Assembly: GCA_002792165.1 (NCBI GenBank)
Contig: PFNV01000041.1
Coordinates: 1-12,330, forward strand
Source of the DNA: Candidatus Tagabacteria bacterium CG_4_10_14_0_2_um_filter_40_13
GTDB lineage: Bacteria; Patescibacteriota; Minisyncoccia; GCA-002779875
Direction of reading: 5' to 3'
Length of the DNA: 12,330 nucleotides
The translations under genes and the position numbers were made by a program. The notes under the pieces are model-generated. The model was given only the letters and a program-made list of their open reading frames with translations, did no database searches and had not been told where the DNA came from. Below are positions 1 to 6,123 of the stretch, piece after piece. The first letter of the stretch is position 1, and every line of letters starts with the position of its first letter.

Positions 1-3000
1 CTAAACTTAATTTTCCGAAGCGCGAGGAGGAAATTCTGGAATTCTGGGAAAAGAACAAAATTTTTGAGGAATCCATTAAGCAAAGGAAAGGGAAAAAGAA
101 ATTTGTGTTTTACGAAGGCCCGCCGACCGCAAATGGCCAGCCCGGCTTGCATCACGTTGAAGCGCGCGCTTTCAAAGACATTATTTTGCGCTACAAAACA
201 ATGCGGGGCTTTTATTGCGAGCGCAAAGCCGGATGGGATACCCATGGTTTGCCTGTTGAAATACAAATTGAGAAAGAACTCGGCCTAAAGAGCAAAAAAG
301 AAATAGAGGAATACGGCATTGAAAAATTTATAGAGAAGTGCAAAGAAAGCGTTTGGCGTTACAGAAACGAATGGGAAAAATTAACAGAGAGAATGGCTTA
401 TTGGCTGGATATGAAAAATGCTTACGCGACGATGACGAACGATTACATCGAAACTCTTTGGTGGATTTTTAAAGAGACCGAAAAGAGAAAATTGCTTTAC
501 GAAGGCTATAAAGTTCTTCCCTGGTGTCCGCGTTGCGGTACGGCTCTTTCAACCCACGAAGTGAGCCAGGGCTATCGGAAAGTTAAAGAGGAATCAATTT
601 ACATAAGATTTAAAGTAAAAAGCAAAGATTCTGAATGGCAGAATACCTCAATTTTAGTTTGGACAACAACGCCCTGGACATTGCCTTCCAATGCGGCCTT
701 GGCGATAAATTCCGATATTGAATATGTCTGCGTTCCCGATCCCGAAGAAGAAAATCATTGGCTTGTTCTGGGGAAAAAGAATTTTGAAATTCTTCTTGGG
801 AAAGGTTTTTTCCCGGAAACATATAAAAATCTTCCGGCTTTTCAAATTGATTCTTTTTCAGGCCGTGAAATGGTCGGTCTGGAGTACGAACCGCTTTATC
901 CCGACAACGCTCCTTATAAAGTTTACGCCGCCGATTTTGTTTCAGCCGAAGAAGGAACCGGCGTTGTCCATATCGCTCCGGCATATGGCGAAGACGACAT
1001 GAGATTGGGAAAAGCGGAAAAATTGCCTATTTTATCTTTAGTGGACGAGGAAGGAAAAATGCTGAAACCAGGCTACAAGTGGAATGGAATGTTTATCAAA
1101 GATGCCGACCCGCTGATTGTAGAGGGTTTGCGCCAAAGGAAACTTTTATTTAAAACCGAGCCGTACGAGCACGATTATCCTTTTTGCTGGCGGTGCGACA
1201 GTCCTTTGATGTATTATGCCAAAACTTCCTGGTGGCTGAAAACAACGGCAGTAAAACAAAAAATGATTGCGGAAAACAAAAAAATAAATTGGCATCCGGA
1301 GTATCTGAAAGAAGGGCGTTTTGGCGAGTGGTTGAAGGATTTGCGGGATTGGGCGATTTCGCGTGAGCGTTATTGGGGGACGCCGCTTCCGATATGGCGC
1401 TGCGGGGCATGCAAGAATTATTCGGTTATAGGTTCTTATGATGAATTGAAAAAAAAGACTTTGAAATCGGGAAACAAATATTTTGTGATGCGCCATGGAT
1501 TTGCGGAACATAACTCGCACGATATCGCCAGTTCCAATATAGAAAATGATAATTACAAATTGCTTCCTAAGGGCAAAAAGGAAATTGCGAAAACCGCCGC
1601 GAAATTAAAAAAGGAAAAAATCGATTTGATTTTTTCTTCTGATTTTTTGCGGACCAAAGAAACGGCAGCGGCCGTGGCGGATATTATCGGCATACCGAAA
1701 GAAAATATATTTTTTGACGCGCGCCTGCGCGATGTTAATGTCGGCATCTTTGACGCGAAACCGGACGAAGAATATCACAGATATTTTTCTTCAAATCTGG
1801 AAAAATTTTCCAAAGCTCCGCCTAACGGTGAAAATCTTACCGATCTGAAAAATCGCCTTATGCGTTTTTTATACGAAATGGAGGAAAAATATAAAGAACG
1901 CAATATTTTGATAATTACCCATGAATATCCGACCTGGCTTATTCAGGCCGGGGCGAAAGGATTAACGGATGAAGAAGCGGTTATTTTAAAAGGAAAGAAA
2001 AAAGATTTTATAGGAACAGGACAAATGATGAAGCTGGATTTCATCCCGCTGTCCCATAATCAAAATTTTGTTTTGGACCCCCATCGGCCTTATATCGATA
2101 AAATTTTATTGAAATGCGAAAAGTGCGGCGGGGAAATGAAGCGTATTAACGGCGTTTGCGATGTTTGGTTTGATTCCGGAGCAATGCCTTTTGCGCAAAA
2201 TCATTATCCCTTCGACTTCGCTCAAGGCAAGCCTTTTGCTAATAAAAAATTGGAATATCCGGCGGATTATATTTGCGAGGCGATTGACCAGACAAGAGGA
2301 TGGTTTTATACATTATTGGCCGATGCCATATTGCTCGGCCGCAAGGCGCCTTATCGAAACGTGCTTTCATTAGGTTTGGTTTTGGACGCAAATGGCCAAA
2401 AAATGTCCAAATCAAAGGGCAACATAGTTTTACCGATTGATTTAATGAATAAGTACGGCGCCGATGCGGTGCGCTGGTATTTTTATACCATCAATCAGCC
2501 GTGGGATGAAAAGTTGTTTAAAGAAAGCGATGTACAGGCGGTTTTACGAAGATTCATTTTAATCTTTTGGAACTGTTTTACATATTGGAAAATATACGGT
2601 CGCGCTGCGGGAAGTCGGACTTCCTATGGAAGTCCGACTTCCATAATAAATAAATGGTTATTGGCGCGTTTTAATCAAGTTGCATTGGAAGCCACAAAAA
2701 TGCTCGACAATTATGATGTTGTTTCGACGGGCCGCCTGCTCGAAAATTTTGTAATAGAAGATATTTCTCATTGGTATATTCGCCGCATACGCGAAAAAAT
2801 GAAAAATCCGAATTCTAAAGAGGCGAAAGAAATAAACGCGGTTTTAGGAAAAGTGATTATGGAAACTGCAAAAATCCTTGCGCCTTTCACGCCATTTATT
2901 TCTGAAATGATGTATCAAGAGATGAACCCTTCTTCGCCAAGGCTACGAAGTGCAAGAGAAAGCGTTCATTTGGAAAATTATCCTGTTGTCGGAAAAACTT

Positions 3001-3548
3001 TATCTGCCGCATCGAAAAAATTATTGAAAGATATGGAAGTGACGAGGGATATTGTTTCAAAAGCGCTTGAAGTGAGAACAAAATTTGGAATCCGCGTGCG
3101 CCAGCCAATCGCTTCGCTTAAAATTAAATCTCAAATCTCCCCGGCCTCGCCAAGGCAAAGCCGAGGGCGGGCAAATCTCAAAAATAACAAAGAATTGTTA
3201 GAATTGATAAAAGGGGAAGTGAATGTTAAGGAAATCATTTTCGATAAAAATATTAAAGAAGAAATAGAATTAGATACAATGATTACGCAAGAATTGCGCG
3301 AGGAGGGGATTTTGCGCGATTTAATTCGCCAGATTCAGGATATCCGCAAGAAAGAAGGCCGCAAGCCCAATGAAATGCTCGAGTTTTTTATGGCAACCGA
3401 TGAAAAAGGGAAAAATTTTATCGTAAAATACGCCAAAGAATTCAAAAAATCCATTAACGCGAAATCGATTATTGTCCGCTCTGTCCTTGAAGGAGGCTAT
3501 GACGTAAAAGTGGGAGAATTTGTATTTTTAATAAAATCAGAAAAATGA
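1..3548 (+). CDS. ileS: Isoleucyl-tRNA synthetase with nested histidine-phosphatase domain (5' truncated)
   Basis: This class I synthetase charges tRNA-Ile in the cytoplasm. The reading frame is open from base 3, and residues before the first possible start (GTG at 105) already match the IleRS N-terminus (LNFPKREEEILEFW), so the true start lies upstream of the window; 1181 codons are visible. Signatures in order are: a HIGH-type motif PGLHH (141-155); CxxC at 525-536; the editing-site WTTTPW (660-677); GTGVVH...GEDD (954-998); a second CxxC (1185-1196); RDWAISRERYWGTP; KMSKS (2400-2414); the anticodon-binding helical domain; and a C-terminal RDLIRQIQDIRKKEG segment typical of the archaeal/eukaryotic-like IleRS type. 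About 196 codons (1476-2064) form an inserted phosphoglycerate-mutase-like domain. Without it the protein would be about 985 residues, normal for the family. The last third carries four short palindromic inserts. It ends in TGA, 55 nt before recO. IleRS identity is very secure. Confidence 0.97.
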   Translation, partial: KLNFPKREEEILEFWEKNKIFEESIKQRKGKKKFVFYEGPPTANGQPGLHHVEARAFKDIILRYKTMRGFYCERKAGWDTHGLPVEIQIEKELGLKSKKEIEEYGIEKFIEKCKESVWRYRNEWEKLTERMAYWLDMKNAYATMTNDYIETLWWIFKETEKRKLLYEGYKVLPWCPRCGTALSTHEVSQGYRKVKEESIYIRFKVKSKDSEWQNTSILVWTTTPWTLPSNAALAINSDIEYVCVPDPEEENHWLVLGKKNFEILLGKGFFPETYKNLPAFQIDSFSGREMVGLEYEPLYPDNAPYKVYAADFVSAEEGTGVVHIAPAYGEDDMRLGKAEKLPILSLVDEEGKMLKPGYKWNGMFIKDADPLIVEGLRQRKLLFKTEPYEHDYPFCWRCDSPLMYYAKTSWWLKTTAVKQKMIAENKKINWHPEYLKEGRFGEWLKDLRDWAISRERYWGTPLPIWRCGACKNYSVIGSYDELKKKTLKSGNKYFVMRHGFAEHNSHDIASSNIENDNYKLLPKGKKEIAKTAAKLKKEKIDLIFSSDFLRTKETAAAVADIIGIPKENIFFDARLRDVNVGIFDAKPDEEYHRYFSSNLEKFSKAPPNGENLTDLKNRLMRFLYEMEEKYKERNILIITHEYPTWLIQAGAKGLTDEEAVILKGKKKDFIGTGQMMKLDFIPLSHNQNFVLDPHRPYIDKILLKCEKCGGEMKRINGVCDVWFDSGAMPFAQNHYPFDFAQGKPFANKKLEYPADYICEAIDQTRGWFYTLLADAILLGRKAPYRNVLSLGLVLDANGQKMSKSKGNIVLPIDLMNKYGADAVRWYFYTINQPWDEKLFKESDVQAVLRRFILIFWNCFTYWKIYGRAAGSRTSYGSPTSIINKWLLARFNQVALEATKMLDNYDVVSTGRLLENFVIEDISHWYIRRIREKMKNPNSKEAKEINAVLGKVIMETAKILAPFTPFISEMMYQEMNPSSPRLRSARESVHLENYPVVGKTLSAASKKLLKDMEVTRDIVSKALEVRTKFGIRVRQPIASLKIKSQISPASPRQSRGRANLKNNKELLELIKGEVNVKEIIFDKNIKEEIELDTMITQELREEGILRDLIRQIQDIRKKEGRKPNEMLEFFMATDEKGKNFIVKYAKEFKKSINAKSIIVRSVLEGGYDVKVGEFVFLIKSEK
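1476..2064 (+). other. Histidine phosphatase domain nested inside IleRS
   Basis: This in-frame segment of ileS reads as a full histidine phosphatase (phosphoglycerate mutase-like) domain. The N-terminal strand ends in the catalytic RHG motif (KYFVMRHG; His codon 1494-1496). The SSDFLRTKETA segment supplies the second conserved Arg (1650-1652). RLRDVNVGIFD matches the family's LREIDFG acid motif with Asp in place of Glu (1731-1733). PNGENLTDLKNRL matches the family's GES helix. NILIITHE carries the second catalytic His (1920-1922). The insert lies between IGSYDELKKKTLKSG and LDPHRPYID, which are contiguous in ordinary IleRS of this type. Two CxxC pairs flank it (1401-1412 and 2115-2126) and probably form one zinc knuckle. 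Family knowledge predicts a phosphohydrolase using a phosphohistidine intermediate. The substrate cannot be told from sequence. Confidence 0.9.
2208..2233 (+). repeat. Short insert-like repeat in ileS (PFDFAQGK)
   Basis: A 26-nt segment inside ileS encodes PFDFAQGK between HYPF and ANKKLEYPADY, where other IleRS proteins have a short variable lysine-rich loop. Its core TCGCTCAAGGCAAG resembles the cores of the repeats at 2932-2950 and 3140-3171 (TCGCCAAGGC). From memory, near-identical peptides recur in proteins of candidate-phyla bacteria, which suggests a dispersed short repeat. Only one copy is in this window, so the repeat status is inferred. Confidence 0.5.
2610..2642 (+). repeat. Perfect 15-bp inverted repeat within ileS
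   Basis: GGAAGTCGGACTTCC at 2610-2624 is followed by TAT and then its exact reverse complement GGAAGTCCGACTTCC at 2628-2642. Each arm is itself almost palindromic. It encodes GSRTSYGSPTS at the variable junction between the catalytic core and the anticodon-binding domain, just before INKWLLARF. It has no stop in frame and looks like a small palindromic element tolerated in the protein. The mRNA would form a strong hairpin here; there is no U-tract, so it is not a terminator. Confidence 0.85.
2932..2950 (+). repeat. Short palindromic insert in ileS (SPRLRSAR)
   Basis: CTTCG at 2932-2936 pairs with CGAAG at 2946-2950 around the loop CCAAGGCTA. The region encodes SPRLRSARE in front of SVHLENYPVV, a normal IleRS stretch, so these residues look added. 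The ten bases TCGCCAAGGC (2934-2943) recur exactly in the element at 3140-3171, which supports a shared repeat family. Confidence 0.6.
3140..3171 (+). repeat. 32-bp imperfect palindromic element flanked by 8-bp direct repeats in ileS
   Basis: A GC-rich 32-nt segment has imperfect terminal inverted repeats: its first 12 bases match the reverse complement of its last 12 at 10 positions. The direct repeat CAAATCTC flanks it on both sides (3132-3139 and 3172-3179). It contains TCGCCAAGGC (3147-3156), shared with the element at 2932-2950. It encodes roughly SPASPRQSRGRA near the C-terminal domain. The flanking repeat looks like a target-site duplication. However, removing the element plus one repeat copy takes out 40 nt, which would not keep the frame, so the insertion history is not simple. 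Confidence 0.65.
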
Positions 3549-3603
3549 TTTACCGAGCCAATGTGCCCCAAACTTAGTTTAGGTCAAAAGTTCATTTTTT
3601 ATC

Positions 3604-4173
3604 GTGTCTTATCATATTTATCAAACCGAGGGAATTATACTTGGGAAAAAAAATATCGGTGAAGCGGACCGGATTTTTAGCGTTTTGACGCGGGAGTTCG
3701 GTAGGATAGACGCAATTGCCCAAGGCATCCGCCGCGTCGAATCAAAGCTTCGTTATAGCATGGGTACTTTTTCTTATGCGCGGCTTGGATTAGTCGCAAG
3801 CCGCACATCGTGGCGCATTGTTGACGCTGAAGAGTTGAATAATTGGAAGAATATCCGCGAAACGCCGGAAAAATTGGCTGCGGTTTTTCAAATTGCCGAA
3901 TTAATAAACAGGATGGTTAAAGGGCAAGAGCACGATACCTCTCTATGGAAAGAAGTGAAAAGCGCTTTTTTGTTTTTGGAACAATATAAAAACGCGCAAG
4001 GAGAAGGAGACTTGCAAATTTTCGGACTACTGGCGCAATTAAAAATTCTTTCACATCTCGGATATGTTGCCGAACATGAGAAATGGTTCAATCTTTCACT
4101 TGAAGAAGTTCAAAAGATGAAGCCTTTAATAATTTTCGCAATCAACAAGGCTTTGCAGGAAAGCCAATTGTAA
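3604..4173 (+). CDS. recO: DNA repair protein RecO, short form
   Basis: RecO loads RecA with RecR and anneals single strands in the RecF pathway. The N-terminus YQTEGIILGKKNIGEADRIFSVLTREFGRIDAIAQGIRRVESKLR is the classic RecO OB-fold (about residues 1-80), followed by a helical domain (81-189). At 189 residues it is shorter than the roughly 240 common in bacteria, and the CxxC-type zinc motif of many RecO proteins is absent; the protein has no cysteine. The start is GTG at 3604. I see no Shine-Dalgarno sequence, but the N-terminus fits the family there. It lies 55 nt after ileS and 22 nt before the membrane protein gene. The OB-fold match makes the call firm; function of the shortened C-terminal half is inferred. 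Confidence 0.9.
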   Translation: MSYHIYQTEGIILGKKNIGEADRIFSVLTREFGRIDAIAQGIRRVESKLRYSMGTFSYARLGLVASRTSWRIVDAEELNNWKNIRETPEKLAAVFQIAELINRMVKGQEHDTSLWKEVKSAFLFLEQYKNAQGEGDLQIFGLLAQLKILSHLGYVAEHEKWFNLSLEEVQKMKPLIIFAINKALQESQL

Positions 4174-4174
4174 T

Positions 4175-4195
4175 TGTGATATAATAAAATCAATC
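4175..4195 (+). promoter_or_regulatory. Extended -10 promoter giving a near-leaderless mRNA
   Basis: TGTGA followed by TATAAT (4180-4185) is a perfect extended -10 (TGnTATAAT, with the TG at 4177-4178). A start site about 7 nt downstream falls near 4192, only some 4 nt before the ATG at 4196. There is no room for a Shine-Dalgarno site, so translation would be effectively leaderless. No good -35 is seen, as is usual for extended -10 promoters. Confidence 0.65.
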
Positions 4196-6118
4196 ATGAA
4201 TAGCGACGAAATCGAAAGATTAAGAAAACGACTTTTTAAAAAAGGAGAAACTTTCAAGGAACGGGAATTGCGTTCGCCTCTTTCTTCCCGCCTTTCCGAA
4301 GCCAAGCCTTATTGGGAAGGATCTTCTCCCGAGGAAGAACGTTTAATTTTGCCTGAAAAACCTTCGATGCCATTTTTTAAAAAGCTTATTCTCATCGCAT
4401 TAGTTGTTATCGGCTTAATTGTTTTAGGAGTCACGATTTATTTTTTGATTAGAGGGCTGAGCGTGGTATCAGGAAGCAATATTGAAATAACTTTAGGAGG
4501 ACCATCGAGCATCAAGGGCGGTGAATTGGGCAATTGGCAGGTTTCAGTTACCAATAAAAACAAATCTGATCTTGAATTGGCGGATCTTATTATAGAATAT
4601 CCCGAAGGCGCAAAACCGAGCATTGCTCCTTCCGGTTTTTTGAGCGGGACAAAAATTGTTTCCGAAAGGCGTTCCTTGGGAAAGATAAAAGCAGGCGAAA
4701 CAGCCATTCAAGCCATCAGCCTTTATCTTTTTGGAGAAAAAGACACTAATAAAGTTTTTAAATTTACGATTGAATACCGTCCGCAGGGTTCAAATGCGAT
4801 TTTGGCCAAAACTGCGGAACAATCGGTAAGACTGTTGCAATCGCCAGTGGAAGTTTCCGTAAAAATGCCGAAAGAAACAAATACCGGCGAAGAGATCACG
4901 ATGGAAATAGAAATTATTTCGAATGCTAATGCCGTGATTAAAGACGTAAATCTGAAAATAGAATATCCCGCGGGTTTTCAATATCATGAATCCGATTTGA
5001 AACCGGTTTCCGGCGATAATGTTTGGCGCCTGGGCGACATTGAACCGAATAAAAAACGCATATTGAAAATAAAAGGAATTCTCGAAGGACAGGATTTAAT
5101 GGAACTTGTTTTCCGCGTTTCCGTCGGCCCGCTCGACGCGAAAGGCGAAGTTATCGCTTACGGTTTCAATGTACAAAGTATTGTTTTGAAAAAACCGTTT
5201 TTGAAAATAGGAGTAAAGATTAACAATAGGACAGAGGAAGTTGCGGTTTCTCCCGGCGCCGAATTAAGCGTGGATATTGATTGGCAAAATACTGTTCCGG
5301 AAAAAGTTTATAATGCCGTTATTGAAATAAAACTGAATAGTTCTGTTGTTGATGCGAGCAGTATTACTCTTAGTCAAGGTTTTTACAGAAGCTTTGATCA
5401 AACTTTGGTTTGGAATAAATCCAGTTCTCCTGATTTGGCGGAAATCGAACCTTTGCAGGAAGGAGATGTTTCTTTCAGGTTCGCCATTTTAGATTCCATA
5501 CCTAATGATGTTATAAGAAAAGGCAATGCCACTGTTTCTTTGGATATACAAATGAAAGCTGAGCGTGATTCTGCCGATCAAGGAAGAATTCAGGTGACGA
5601 ATCATCTGATAAAAGATATAAAAATCGCAACAATATTTCAACTTAGCCAGCGCGGATTGTATTATTCGGGAGCATTTAAAAATAGCGGTCCTTTGCCGCC
5701 AAAGGTTGGTAAAGAAACGACTTATACCATTGTTTGGTCTCTTACAAATTCTTCGAACGCGGTTTCGGACGCAACCGTAAGCGCCTTTTTGCCTTCGTAT
5801 ATCAGATGGCTTGGCGTCATTAAACCGGAAACCGCAGAAATTTCATATAATTCGACAACAGGAGAAATTTTTTGGAAGGCGGGAAATATTCCGGCGGGAA
5901 CGGGAATTATCGATTCGGCCAGAGAAGCGGCATTTCAGATTTCTTTTCTGCCGGATTCTTCTCAAGTAGATTCTAAGCCGGTTTTGGTTTCAGAGGCGAT
6001 TCTTGGAGGGAAGGATAATTTTACGGGAGCATTTTTACGTAAAGTAAAAGCGGCAATTACCACTTATCTTGATACCGACCCGCAGTTTAAATATAATGAA
6101 GGAACCGTAGTGAAATAA
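4196..6118 (+). CDS. Single-pass membrane protein with repeated beta-sandwich-like ectodomains
   Basis: I do not recognise a named family. Residues 1-60 are charged and probably cytoplasmic (RLRKRLFKKGETFKERE). Residues 64-85 form one strongly hydrophobic helix, preceded by Lys-Lys and followed by Arg, giving an N-in, C-out topology. The rest is predicted extracytoplasmic and reads as about four immunoglobulin-like or DUF11-like repeats, near residues 94-215, 216-330, 335-470 and 475-630. The clearest shared pattern is an alternating-strand stretch ending in IEYPEG (133-138) or IEYPAG (255-260). The fourth unit has TIVWSLTNSSNAVSDATV. There is no cysteine, no sorting motif and no catalytic motif. 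It has its own extended -10 promoter and is followed 5 nt later by glyS. A structural or cell-surface role is likely but inferred. Confidence 0.85.
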   Translation: MNSDEIERLRKRLFKKGETFKERELRSPLSSRLSEAKPYWEGSSPEEERLILPEKPSMPFFKKLILIALVVIGLIVLGVTIYFLIRGLSVVSGSNIEITLGGPSSIKGGELGNWQVSVTNKNKSDLELADLIIEYPEGAKPSIAPSGFLSGTKIVSERRSLGKIKAGETAIQAISLYLFGEKDTNKVFKFTIEYRPQGSNAILAKTAEQSVRLLQSPVEVSVKMPKETNTGEEITMEIEIISNANAVIKDVNLKIEYPAGFQYHESDLKPVSGDNVWRLGDIEPNKKRILKIKGILEGQDLMELVFRVSVGPLDAKGEVIAYGFNVQSIVLKKPFLKIGVKINNRTEEVAVSPGAELSVDIDWQNTVPEKVYNAVIEIKLNSSVVDASSITLSQGFYRSFDQTLVWNKSSSPDLAEIEPLQEGDVSFRFAILDSIPNDVIRKGNATVSLDIQMKAERDSADQGRIQVTNHLIKDIKIATIFQLSQRGLYYSGAFKNSGPLPPKVGKETTYTIVWSLTNSSNAVSDATVSAFLPSYIRWLGVIKPETAEISYNSTTGEIFWKAGNIPAGTGIIDSAREAAFQISFLPDSSQVDSKPVLVSEAILGGKDNFTGAFLRKVKAAITTYLDTDPQFKYNEGTVVK

Positions 6119-6123
6119 AAAAA

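Noticed and set aside
610..984. Minus-strand open frame of 124 codons within ileS
   Set aside because: It is antisense to strongly conserved IleRS sequence, resembles no family I know, and has no supporting promoter or ribosome site. The other minus-strand frames in the window were rejected on the same grounds.
105..3548. GTG at 105 as the ileS start
   Set aside because: The frame is open to the window edge and the residues before 105 match the conserved IleRS N-terminus, so the gene starts upstream of the window.
3546..3548. Alternative genetic code with TGA read as glycine, as in some candidate phyla
   Set aside because: TGA ends ileS and the M16 gene at the expected protein lengths, and I noticed no in-frame TGA inside a conserved region.
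3568..3600. Possible terminator between ileS and recO: AAACT-T-AGTTT hairpin followed by TTTTTT at 3595-3600
   Set aside because: The stem is short and AT-rich, and the T-tract lies 12 or more bases beyond it, so it does not fit an intrinsic terminator well.
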